64,000 nt of DNA from Acidiphilium acidophilum (GTDB lineage Bacteria; Pseudomonadota; Alphaproteobacteria; Acetobacterales; Acetobacteraceae), in contig NZ_JAWXYB010000018.1 in NCBI RefSeq assembly GCF_033842475.1, positions 2,339,501 through 2,403,500 of the forward strand, read 5' to 3'. The notes beneath the pieces are model-generated. The model was not told where the DNA came from, did no database searches, and was given only the letters and a program-made list of their open reading frames with translations. The position numbers and the translations under genes are program-made. Numbering within the stretch: position 1 is the stretch's first letter; each line of letters starts with the position of its first letter. Shown one piece after another: positions 26,816 to 34,901 of the stretch.

Positions 26816-28117
26816 TCAGGCCGCCGTCGCGCAATTGGCGTGTCCAGCCGCGACGGTCAGCGCCTGATCGAGGTCGGCGATGATATCATCGATATGCTCG
26901 ATCCCGATGCTCAGCCGGATCATCTCGGGCGTCACGCCGGTCTGCGCCAGTTCGGCCTCGTTCAACTGGCGATGCGTCGTCGAGGCCGGGTGCGTCGCCA
27001 GCGATTTCGCGTCACCCAGATTGACTAGGCGTTTGAATAGCGTGAGGGCGTCGAAAAAGCGCCGCCCGACCTCGAACCCGCCTTGCACGCCGAACGTCAT
27101 CAGCGAACAGAACTGACCACCGAGGTAACGCAAGCCAAGATCATGATAGGGATTTTCCGAGAATCCGGCATAATTCACCCAGGCGACGCGCGGATCGGCG
27201 CGGAGAAACCCGGCGACCGCACGGGCGTTGGCGACATGCCGCTCCATCCGCAGCGGCAGGGTCTCCAATCCCTGCAACAGCAGAAACGCACTTAGCGGTG
27301 CCAGCGTGGCACCGCCGTTCCGCAGGCATACGCTGCGGCAATGCGCGACGAAGGCCGAGACCCCGAACTGCTCGGTGAACACCACATCGTGATAGGCCGG
27401 TTCGGGCGCGTTCAGCATGGCGAATCGCGGGCCCTGCGCCGCCCAGTCGAACCGCCCGCCATCGATGATCGCCCCTCCCATCGTGGTGCCGTGGCCACTG
27501 ACGAATTTGGTGAGCGAATGAACCACCACATCGGCCCCATGCTCGATCGGGCGCAGCAACATCGGCGTCGCGACGGTATTGTCCACGATCAGCGGCACCC
27601 CGTTCGCGTGCGCCACGGCCGCAAGCCCGGCAATGTCCGAAATATTGCCGGCCGGGTTACCGACGCTCTCGCAATAGACCGCACGGGTCCGCTCATCGAT
27701 CATTGCCGCCACTGCTGCCGGCGTATCGTCCTGCGCCATCCGGACATCGACGCCCTGGCGCTTGAACACATGGGCGAACAACGTATAGGTCGCCCCATAT
27801 AGTTGCGGGTACGTCACGATATTCGTACCGACTTCGGTCACGTTCTGAATGGCGTACTGGATCGCCGCCATGCCGGTGGCCGTGGTCAGTGCCGCGACAC
27901 CCCCTTCGAGCGCCGCCATGCGTCGTTCCAGCACATCGTTGGTCGGGTTGCTCAACCGGCAATAAATGTTCCCCGGTACTGTGAGATCGAACAGCGCCGC
28001 GCCATGGTCCGCGCTGTCAAATGCGTATGCCGCAGTTTGATATATCGGGACCGCGACGGCCCTGCTCGTCGGGTCGGTCTGGTAACCGGCGTGGATCGCC
28101 ATGGTTTCCCGCTTCAT
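26816..28117 (-). CDS. metY: O-acetyl/O-succinylhomoserine sulfhydrylase (Cys/Met metabolism PLP enzyme)
   Basis: 433 residues, the length of MetY-type enzymes. PLP lysine is in VVHSLTKFVSGHG; other family marks are ETMAIHAGYQTDPTSRAVAVPIYQT, YCRLSNPTNDVLERRMAALEGG and the C-terminal RLSIGIEHIDDIIADLDQAL. It makes homocysteine from acylhomoserine and sulfide. It forms a two-gene operon with the MetA-type gene. The 251-bp leader upstream carries a direct repeat at 28260-28278 and a TATAAT hexamer on the minus strand (28220-28225). Confidence 0.92.
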   Translation of the reverse strand: MKRETMAIHAGYQTDPTSRAVAVPIYQTAAYAFDSADHGAALFDLTVPGNIYCRLSNPTNDVLERRMAALEGGVAALTTATGMAAIQYAIQNVTEVGTNIVTYPQLYGATYTLFAHVFKRQGVDVRMAQDDTPAAVAAMIDERTRAVYCESVGNPAGNISDIAGLAAVAHANGVPLIVDNTVATPMLLRPIEHGADVVVHSLTKFVSGHGTTMGGAIIDGGRFDWAAQGPRFAMLNAPEPAYHDVVFTEQFGVSAFVAHCRSVCLRNGGATLAPLSAFLLLQGLETLPLRMERHVANARAVAGFLRADPRVAWVNYAGFSENPYHDLGLRYLGGQFCSLMTFGVQGGFEVGRRFFDALTLFKRLVNLGDAKSLATHPASTTHRQLNEAELAQTGVTPEMIRLSIGIEHIDDIIADLDQALTVAAGHANCATAA

Positions 28118-28259
28118 CGGGCGGTTCCAGCCAAACGAGCGTCTTTCGTGACGAATCCGACCATCCAGAACAAGCTTCCATCAAATACGAGATCAAGTCT
28201 CAGAAATAACAATCAGTCGATTATAAAAAAATTAGATCCATTTATGATAAAAACACGGC

Positions 28260-28278
28260 TTGGTACAATATTGGTACA
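28260..28278. promoter_or_regulatory. Direct repeat TTGGTACA-ATA-TTGGTACA upstream of metY
   Basis: Two perfect 8-bp repeats spaced 11 bp apart, i.e. on the same DNA face, about 145 bp before the metY start in an otherwise AT-rich leader. Candidate regulator site; the regulator is unknown. Confidence 0.4.
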
Positions 28279-28368
28279 GCGTCACCTACCACTAGAATAG
28301 ATCCGTTACGAATTCAACAATTTTCGTGAATGTGGTCTTGGCGCGTCACGGTTCCTTCACCCCTTTGT

Positions 28369-29409
28369 TCAGGCGCGTGCTTGGGTTTGGCGGTCATAGT
28401 AGGTCACCATATCCTTCGGTTGAACGCTCTGCCGATCGCTGCGCCGGCCCAGAAAATAATGGCCGCTCGCCGCATCGGCGTTCGGTGCGGCACGGGCAAA
28501 TCGCTCCAGCCATCGCAGCCCGAAAAAGGGTGCCACGCAGATTGTCGCAACCGGATTCCGGACCCCGAACGCGCGCAGATAATACCGCATCGACCATAGC
28601 AACGCGGTGCCGGCTCCACCCACCGTGCCCGACTCGATTTCGTCGAACCGCCGGAACAACCAGCGGTGACCGCTTCGGGTAAAGCGGGTGAAATCGAATG
28701 CCGCCTCGTGGACCTGCTGCATGAACGGCGTATCGGCATAAACCAGCCCCTCAGGGTGCAGCACGCGGTGAATTTCGTTCACGACGGCCTGCGGCTCCAA
28801 CACGTGTTCGAGGACCGCCTGAACGATCACCGCATCGAACACGCCGTCCTGAAATGGCAAGGCATGACCATCCGCCACCAATTGCGTGTTTACCGACGCA
28901 TAAACATCGGTTCCGACCACCTCAATGGAGGGATCTTCGTAGAGCGCGGTGATTCCCGATCCGATCGCGCCGCCGCCCAGCACGAGAACGCGCGGGCGAG
29001 ACGCTTGGCGGCGCAAATGGTGCAACAGTGTGCCGCACATCCGCGCCGCCTCGGTGTTGTGGCCCAGAACCGCGCGGCGCAGCATCGTTCGAAGGCCCCG
29101 GCCACTATCGTCTCGCGGCAGAACCGAACCACGCCCGGCTTCGTAACTCGCCCGATCGAAAATGCTCGTCTCGAAATCGACCAGCACGGGTTGGCCCTGC
29201 GTCACCGGAAATCCAACGGTTGCATAAAGGCAGGTCACCTCGCGGCAGACCCATCGCGCGCTCGCCGGCTCGACCGCGCCATGGCAGCGCGGGCAGCACA
29301 GGATGGTCCGCAAATCGGTGCGCAGCGGGTCGGCGGGGCAGTTAGGATCGGAATCGATCAGCGGGTGGTCGGGATCAAGCCGGTCGGCGGTGCTGGCGTT
29401 GCTGAGCAT
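28369..29409 (-). CDS. SAM-dependent methyltransferase with N-terminal zinc ribbon
   Basis: 346 residues. Residues 38-60 hold a zinc-ribbon-like set (C39-x2-C42 and C55-x4-C60, from CCPRC and VCREVTC). The class-I methyltransferase domain follows: motif I VLVLGGGAIGSGI, acidic GTDVYASV, ADGHALPFQDGVFDAVIVQAVLEHV and HRVLHPEGLVYADTPF. The arrangement resembles methyltransferases of cell-surface sugar or natural-product clusters. The substrate is unknown. It is on the minus strand, separated from metY by 251 bp and from the IS4-type element by 251 bp (29410-29660, AT-rich, no gene). Confidence 0.85.
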   Translation of the reverse strand: MLSNASTADRLDPDHPLIDSDPNCPADPLRTDLRTILCCPRCHGAVEPASARWVCREVTCLYATVGFPVTQGQPVLVDFETSIFDRASYEAGRGSVLPRDDSGRGLRTMLRRAVLGHNTEAARMCGTLLHHLRRQASRPRVLVLGGGAIGSGITALYEDPSIEVVGTDVYASVNTQLVADGHALPFQDGVFDAVIVQAVLEHVLEPQAVVNEIHRVLHPEGLVYADTPFMQQVHEAAFDFTRFTRSGHRWLFRRFDEIESGTVGGAGTALLWSMRYYLRAFGVRNPVATICVAPFFGLRWLERFARAAPNADAASGHYFLGRRSDRQSVQPKDMVTYYDRQTQARA

Positions 29410-29651
29410 GGATCAGACCCCGTACGTGCAAATAAAATTAGAGAAGATCACGAAATCAGCCACCCAACTCGCAGCGACCAGCCTCTAAAGACAAAAAATA
29501 TCAAAAACGAAACATAAACTCAGAAAATAAAACAAAACAGCGTCAGTTCCCACACATCATGGAGGTGCAAGTCAACATCAACCCTGCTATACTGCAAGTA
29601 TTCAAGGATGGCACCATCTAAATTCAGGTGTCAAAATAAATTTTACTACTT

Positions 29652-29660
29652 CCGCGTAAG
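29652..29660. repeat. Target-site duplication, left (CCGCGTAAG)
   Basis: Nine bases identical to 30944-30952, immediately outside the IS4-type element. IS4-family elements commonly make 9-12 bp duplications. Confidence 0.9.
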
Positions 29661-30943
29661 CTCACTCATCCCCTCATTACGTAGCCGGCATGGAATTGCC
29701 GAATATGCCGCTGCTGCGCAGCATTTCCGTGAACCGCCGCATCAGGGGCAGTAGCCGGTGCTTCGGCATGTTCGGGATCAATTCATAGAGCATGCACCCC
29801 TGACGGAACAACGAGTGTGAGCGGGTCTTCGAAGTGTTGGACTTGAGCTGTCGATCCATTCCCAGGCTCTCGCCTGCCGTCCCGAGCATGGTCAGCAGCG
29901 CCATCGCAAACGCGCTGATGAGCAGCAGCCGATCGCGCCGCTCTGGTTCGGCGATGCGGATCTCAGCCATCCCCATCCCAAAACGCAAATCCTTGACGTC
30001 CCTGAAGCTGGGTTCGATCGTCCAGCGCCGGGAATATTGCTTGATCAATGTCCCTGCAGACGCCACGGCGTCACTGCTCGCCAGGCACCACGGCTCCTTC
30101 ATGTCACGCGCATGTACGCACACCACGGCACCGACCTGATAGGCGTGCGAGGCGGTGACGCGCGCACCACGCAGTTTGCGCGCCCGGCCCGATTTGCCGA
30201 CCCAGTCCGCCGCGGTTCGCGTCTCGCCTGCGGCATCGGTGACATGGATGTTGCCGCGGAAGCGAATGATATAGGCAAAGCCAAGCTCCGTAAGATACGC
30301 GAACAGCTTGTGGTCACCGAAGCCGCGGTCGGCCAGGATGGTCACGCGGCAGCCGGGCGGGACAACCTCCGACAGGCGGCGCAGGCAAGTATCCTCGATG
30401 GCGTTGCGCTGATCTTTCAATTCCTCTTTCCACATCGACAGCCACAACAGAGGCATCGCCCGGCCATGCTTGCTCACCAGGTTGAGCGCCAACGTTGCCT
30501 GATCGTCGCCGTCGAAATCCGTCCAGTCCATGGCAACGACGATGTCGGTCTGCGAACCCACCAGATGCGGTACCCAACGGGCGAAGCTTTCCCAGACGTC
30601 GATACTCTCGTTACTGAGCATGCGATCAACCTGCTTGATCGCGTGCTTGGTCACCAGCCCGCGCGCCTGTGCCAACGCCTGACCGATCATCGCGACGGCG
30701 AGCGACGCGCCGGTCATCACGCCCAGTGTCGCAGCAGACAGGGAGTCAACGCGTTTGGCGTGGAGATCGTGGGCATACAACTCGTCAATGAATGCGCGGA
30801 TGTCCTTCAACCGCCCACCATCACGCTTTTTCGATGCTGCAATTCCCATGATCCACCCTCATCCATGCATTCCAACGCTTGGTAGAGAATCGCAGCGAAT
30901 CGGCGCAATACCTGGACCTATGGAAAATGGGGGGATTCCTGAG
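29661..30943 (-). mobile_element. Complete IS4-family insertion sequence
   Basis: 1283 bp with one transposase gene. Imperfect terminal inverted repeats: left end CTCACTCATCCCCTCATTA, right end (reverse complement) CTCAGGAATCCCCCCATTT, about 14 of 19 matching. A perfect 9-bp duplication CCGCGTAAG flanks both ends, showing a simple and relatively recent insertion. It lies between the methyltransferase gene and the carrier-thioesterase operon. Confidence 0.9.
29677..30849 (-). CDS. IS4-family DDE transposase
   Basis: 390 residues, full length. Catalytic DDE residues are in VVAMDWTDF, TILADRGFG and the YSRRWTIEPSFRDVKD segment (Y-x2-R-x3-E-x6-K signature of IS4). The stop is 16 bp inside the left end of the element and the start 94 bp inside the right end. 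No frameshift or stop is seen, so it is probably functional. Confidence 0.94.
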   Translation of the reverse strand: MGIAASKKRDGGRLKDIRAFIDELYAHDLHAKRVDSLSAATLGVMTGASLAVAMIGQALAQARGLVTKHAIKQVDRMLSNESIDVWESFARWVPHLVGSQTDIVVAMDWTDFDGDDQATLALNLVSKHGRAMPLLWLSMWKEELKDQRNAIEDTCLRRLSEVVPPGCRVTILADRGFGDHKLFAYLTELGFAYIIRFRGNIHVTDAAGETRTAADWVGKSGRARKLRGARVTASHAYQVGAVVCVHARDMKEPWCLASSDAVASAGTLIKQYSRRWTIEPSFRDVKDLRFGMGMAEIRIAEPERRDRLLLISAFAMALLTMLGTAGESLGMDRQLKSNTSKTRSHSLFRQGCMLYELIPNMPKHRLLPLMRRFTEMLRSSGIFGNSMPAT

Positions 30944-30952
30944 CCGCGTAAG
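30944..30952. repeat. Target-site duplication, right (CCGCGTAAG)
   Basis: Partner of 29652-29660. Its last two bases are part of the AGAGGA ribosome-binding site of the small leader ORF at 30965. Confidence 0.9.
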
Positions 30953-30964
30953 AGGAATCGCATT

Positions 30965-31063
30965 ATGCAACTTCTGATTACAAGACCCCACTCATGCAGG
31001 GGACGATCGGTCGCCACGTTGATTACCGTGACCACGAAAGTATCCGCTTATGCCGGGCGTTGA
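30965..31063 (+). CDS. Possible 32-residue leader peptide overlapping the carrier-thioesterase start
   Basis: ATG with a strong AGAGGA site at 8 nt; 32 codons (MQLLITRPHSCRGRSVATL...) ending at TGA 31061-31063, 11 bp past the ATG of the carrier-thioesterase gene. That downstream ATG has only a weak site of its own, so translation could be coupled. No homologue is recognised and it may be a chance ORF. Confidence 0.3.
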   Translation: MQLLITRPHSCRGRSVATLITVTTKVSAYAGR

Positions 31064-32174
31064 ATTGTCCTGCCGAACCGCGTCCCAACCGGCACCGCAG
31101 CACGCCGATGTCATCGATCCCATCGTGAACTGGCTGATTGCGCAAGTTCAATCGATATTACGTGGCCCGGCACCCCACCCGGATGACGATTTCTTTGATC
31201 TCGGCGGCGATTCCATGAGCGCTCTGGCCCTGTTCGATGCCATCGAACAACGTTACGCCTGCGCGCTGCCGCTCACCACCATTTACGATGCGCCGACCAT
31301 GACCGATCTCGCAGCCCGGATCGTAGCCATCCGACCCACCGAGACGTCCCCCTCGTGCCTGATCCCGCTCAAGGCCGCCACCCAGCCACAAGCGCGCCAC
31401 GGCGCCGTCATTCTCATCCACGGGATCGGCGGCCATGTGTTCGATCTGCTGCGCCTCGGGGCGATGATCGAGTCGCCCCACAGCATCGCGGCTCTCCGGG
31501 CGCGCGGCCTCGCCGCAGGCGAAACACCGGTCGACCGGATCGAAACCATGGCGGACAACGCCTTCACCCTGATCCGCGCGACATATCCCGACCAGACGAT
31601 TCATCTGGCCGGCTATTCGTTCGGCGGGATGCTTGCGATCGAAATCGGCCGCCGCCTGCGCACCGCCGGACTCAAGTTCTGCAGCATCACCCTGCTGGAC
31701 ACCTATCCCCAGCCCCGGTGCTGGCCGCGCGCGCAGGCGCTCGATGTCCGCCTCCGCCGCATGCGCAATCAACTCACCACCCTCCGCACGTCCGACTGGC
31801 CCACCCGGATCGCCTACGTGCGCCACCGACTCGGCTTGTGGGGCGACGCGGTTTCCGCGAAATCCTCGCGTGCCGGCTGGCTCGCCGCCCCCGACGGCGC
31901 CACCCCGGAGATTCGCGCCGTGTTCGAGGCCGCTTCCGTCGCGATCGACCAGTACCAGCCGACGATGTTCGAGGAGCCGGTCACTTTCATCAAACCGGAG
32001 ACCGCCTCGGTGTTTCTCCCCACAAGGCCACGCGCCGTCTGGCAAAAATTCATGCCGCAACTCGATGTCCAGACGGTCCCGGGTGATCACATCACGATGC
32101 TCGACGAGTACGCACCCGATCTTGCCGTCCTGCTGTCACGCATTATCGCGCGGGCGGATGGCCGCCCGGCATGA
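31050..32174 (+). CDS. Peptidyl/acyl carrier protein fused to thioesterase
   Basis: 374 residues. Residues 22-95 form a carrier domain with the phosphopantetheine site DDFFDLGGDSMSAL (S55). Residues about 112-370 are an alpha/beta-hydrolase type-I thioesterase: IHGIGG oxyanion region, nucleophile S190 in LAGYSFGGML, probable acid D217 in LLDTYP and H347 in PGDHITML. Such C-PCP-TE pieces normally end NRPS assembly lines; here it is a free two-domain protein. An in-frame stop lies just upstream, so 31050 is the start. It overlaps the adenylating ligase gene by 4 bp, and the pair looks like one operon. It would hold and release an acyl or aminoacyl group activated by the ligase. Confidence 0.9.
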   Translation: MPGVELSCRTASQPAPQHADVIDPIVNWLIAQVQSILRGPAPHPDDDFFDLGGDSMSALALFDAIEQRYACALPLTTIYDAPTMTDLAARIVAIRPTETSPSCLIPLKAATQPQARHGAVILIHGIGGHVFDLLRLGAMIESPHSIAALRARGLAAGETPVDRIETMADNAFTLIRATYPDQTIHLAGYSFGGMLAIEIGRRLRTAGLKFCSITLLDTYPQPRCWPRAQALDVRLRRMRNQLTTLRTSDWPTRIAYVRHRLGLWGDAVSAKSSRAGWLAAPDGATPEIRAVFEAASVAIDQYQPTMFEEPVTFIKPETASVFLPTRPRAVWQKFMPQLDVQTVPGDHITMLDEYAPDLAVLLSRIIARADGRPA

Positions 32175-33655
32175 ATCCCCCAGTTCTGCCCGAATTCGAG
32201 CACATCGCTGCCCCGCTCGCCCATTGGGCCGCTCGCACACCCGAGCATCCCGCGCTGATCGAGGGCACCAGGGTCTGGACCTATGCAGACTTGAACGAAG
32301 CCGTCATGGCGGCGCGAAACATCCTCCTCGCGCAGGGTGTCATCCCCGGCGATCGCGTCGCCATCATGGGCGATAACACCGCCGCCATGATCATCCTGCT
32401 CCTTGGCGCAAGCCATGCGGGGGCCTGGATCGTGCCGCTCAACCCCCGTTTGTCAGAGCGCGAAATCGACGAGGTCGGCCATCACGCCACGCCGACCTGC
32501 CTGTTGTTCGCCACCTCTGCTTCCGCGAAAACGCGCCAGCACGCCGAACGCTGCAACGCCGACCCCCTCGTCATCGCCGGTCTCGGCGGCGTGGCGGTCA
32601 TCAGGACCGACCACCCGGCCCGCCCCGAACCCGACCGAAACATCGCTGCCCTCATCTACACCTCCGGCACGACCGGTCGCCCCAAGGGTGTGATGCTCAC
32701 CCATCGCAACCTCACCGTCTCGGCGCGCACCTCCGGTGCCATCAGGGCGATCGGCCCTGACGATCTCGTGTATTCCCCGCTGCCGGTCAGCCATATCCTC
32801 GGGTTCACCGGCGTCATGCTCGGCACGCTGACCTACGGCGCAACCCTCATGCTCGCCCCGCGATTCGATCCGCCCGGGGCTCTGCGCGCCATTCTGCACC
32901 ACCACATCACGCTCATGATCGGCGCGCCGTCGATGTTCGCATTGCTTACCGAATATGCTGCCCTGCAAGGCATGAAGACCCTGCCGCCGCATCGCCTGCG
33001 CCTGATCGCCAGCGCCGGCGCCCCCCTCGACGAGACGGTGAAGTCCACGGTCGAAGCCTGCTTCGGCATCGTCCTGAACAATGGTTACGGCATCACCGAA
33101 TGTGCCCCCACCATCGCCCAAACCCGGATCGACCGCCCGCGCCGGGATTGCTCGGTCGGCATGCTCCTCCCCGGGCTCGAAGCCCGCCTTGCCGGCGAGT
33201 CGAACGGAATCGGCGCCCTGCACCTACGCGGCCCCACGATCATGGCCGGCTACTACCGCGACGATGCCGCCACCGCTTCCGTGCTCGACCACGAGGGCTG
33301 GTTTGACACCGGCGACCTCGCACGCTTTCACGATGATCATCTGTTCATCGTCGGCCGCAGCAAGGAGCAGATCATCCGCTACGGCTTCAAAATCTATCCG
33401 GTCGAAATCGAAGCGGTGCTCAATGCCCACCCCGGCGTCCGGCAATCCGCCGTGATCGGACGGGGCACCGGCGCGCATCAGGACGTCATTGCCTTCGTCG
33501 AACCCGCCGCCGATGCCAAGATCGAAATCGCCGAGCTGCTCGATTATGCGGCTCGCTCCCTGGCCGATTACAAGCGCCCCACCGAAATTCATCTGAGCCC
33601 GGCCCTGCCGATGGGCGCCACCGGTAAAATCCAGAAATCCGCCCTGATCGCGTGA
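32171..33655 (+). CDS. Stand-alone adenylate-forming ligase (AMP-binding)
   Basis: 494 residues. ANL-superfamily motifs are intact: ALIYTSGTTGRPKGVMLTHRN, NNGYGITECAPT, EGWFDTGDLARF, GRSKEQIIRYGFKIYPVEIE and the catalytic lysine in MGATGKIQKSALI. It resembles acyl/aryl-CoA ligases and loading ligases more than NRPS adenylation domains. With a carrier-thioesterase gene overlapping upstream (ATGA) it probably charges S55 of that protein. The carboxylate substrate cannot be named. Confidence 0.9.
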   Translation: MNPPVLPEFEHIAAPLAHWAARTPEHPALIEGTRVWTYADLNEAVMAARNILLAQGVIPGDRVAIMGDNTAAMIILLLGASHAGAWIVPLNPRLSEREIDEVGHHATPTCLLFATSASAKTRQHAERCNADPLVIAGLGGVAVIRTDHPARPEPDRNIAALIYTSGTTGRPKGVMLTHRNLTVSARTSGAIRAIGPDDLVYSPLPVSHILGFTGVMLGTLTYGATLMLAPRFDPPGALRAILHHHITLMIGAPSMFALLTEYAALQGMKTLPPHRLRLIASAGAPLDETVKSTVEACFGIVLNNGYGITECAPTIAQTRIDRPRRDCSVGMLLPGLEARLAGESNGIGALHLRGPTIMAGYYRDDAATASVLDHEGWFDTGDLARFHDDHLFIVGRSKEQIIRYGFKIYPVEIEAVLNAHPGVRQSAVIGRGTGAHQDVIAFVEPAADAKIEIAELLDYAARSLADYKRPTEIHLSPALPMGATGKIQKSALIA

Positions 33656-33734
33656 CGCGAGCCCGGTTCATCTGACCGGAATTGCGCGCAAGCCGCCTTG
33701 TCGGCTACCTGCCGAATTCATCCCGTCTCACGCG

Positions 33735-34901
33735 TCAATACGACCGATCTTCCCAATCGAGCCGGAGATTTTCCCGAATGTAGGGCACCGGATCGGACAG
33801 GACATAGCCGAGCATGGCAACATCGCGGCGCCCCAGCCGCCAGGGCGTCGGCAACGCCGCCAGAATCGCTTTGATCGAACGCACGGCATCGCCCGGCTTC
33901 GGCGCAACCGGCGGTTCGTCAGTCGGGATATTGGCCATCACCGCCAGTCCCAGTGCCGGGAAATTCACCCCGAGCAGCATCGACAGCGGCATTTTGTAAA
34001 ACACGCGCGGATTGCATTCCAGGAAATGCACCTGCCCCGCCGGATCGAGGCGCATGTCGAAATTCAGGATACCGGAAGCGGAGGTTGCCGCAACGATCCG
34101 GGTCAGCGCATCCAGCACCACCGGCAGATCGAGGGCGCTATAGGTCGCCCGCCGCAGCCGGTGGCAGATATACCCGATCACCCGGCCGCGATCGGCAAAC
34201 ACGGTCGCTCCGATGTCATCCCCATCGATGAAACGCTGCACCAGCACCGGCTGGTAATCGATCGTGGCGGCGATCGCCTCGGCCTCGGTCGCGACCACAC
34301 TCACCCCCCGGTTGCCATCGAGCGACAAGGGTTTGATCACGGCCGGGATCGGAGTTTCATCCTGCGCGATGCTTGCCAGCAGTTCCGCACGATCTCCAAA
34401 AACCCGGGTCGGCGGACATAATATCCCGAGCGTCTGGCACAAGGCAGTGAAGCGCGCCTTGTCGTTCAGCACATCGAACGTCGCGAGGTCGGGCATCGGA
34501 AAGCAGTGCGTGCGAAGATATGGCGCCATCGCGATCAACCAGCGCGTGCTCGGCTGATCGCCCGCGAACACGAAATCGATGTCGTCCCGCACGATCAGCT
34601 CGTTCACCGCCGCGATCATCGCATCATCGCAGGTGCCATCGAAGGTGTGTGAGGTTTCGGTATAGCGTGCGCAGAACCGCGACCGGCGCAGGCCGTCCGA
34701 TCCGGTATTTCCCAACACATGCACCGTAACGCCCGCGGCGGTGAAGCAGCGCAGCGCGCGATAAGGCAGGGTGAACAACCCGCATACCAGCAGGCCGCGC
34801 AACGGGCGTGCCTCCATGATTGAGGGTCGCGCCTGCTGGTCGGCCACCGGTGGGGCCGGTGTCGCTGCCAGCGCAACCTCGCGAAACGCAACGTCACTCA
34901 T
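33735..34901 (-). CDS. ATP-grasp domain ligase
   Basis: 388 residues. An N-terminal preATP-grasp fold (LLVCGLFTLPYRALRCF, FVFAGDQPSTRWL) leads into the ATP-grasp domain: IPAVIKPLSLDGNRGVSVV, VLVQRFIDGDDIGATVFAD, ILNFDMRLDPAGQVHFLECNPR with the Mg-binding E and N. The family makes acyl-phosphate-linked amide, thioester or ester bonds. Start overlaps the stop of the monooxygenase gene by 4 bp. It converges on the adenylating ligase gene with 79 bp between stops. Confidence 0.87.
   Translation of the reverse strand: MSDVAFREVALAATPAPPVADQQARPSIMEARPLRGLLVCGLFTLPYRALRCFTAAGVTVHVLGNTGSDGLRRSRFCARYTETSHTFDGTCDDAMIAAVNELIVRDDIDFVFAGDQPSTRWLIAMAPYLRTHCFPMPDLATFDVLNDKARFTALCQTLGILCPPTRVFGDRAELLASIAQDETPIPAVIKPLSLDGNRGVSVVATEAEAIAATIDYQPVLVQRFIDGDDIGATVFADRGRVIGYICHRLRRATYSALDLPVVLDALTRIVAATSASGILNFDMRLDPAGQVHFLECNPRVFYKMPLSMLLGVNFPALGLAVMANIPTDEPPVAPKPGDAVRSIKAILAALPTPWRLGRRDVAMLGYVLSDPVPYIRENLRLDWEDRSY

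Noticed and set aside
28118-28368. Possible SAM-II or similar riboswitch upstream of metY
   Set aside because: I looked on the minus strand for the SAM-II pseudoknot core with its conserved GCUAAA-type segment and did not find it; only AT-rich DNA and a direct repeat are present.
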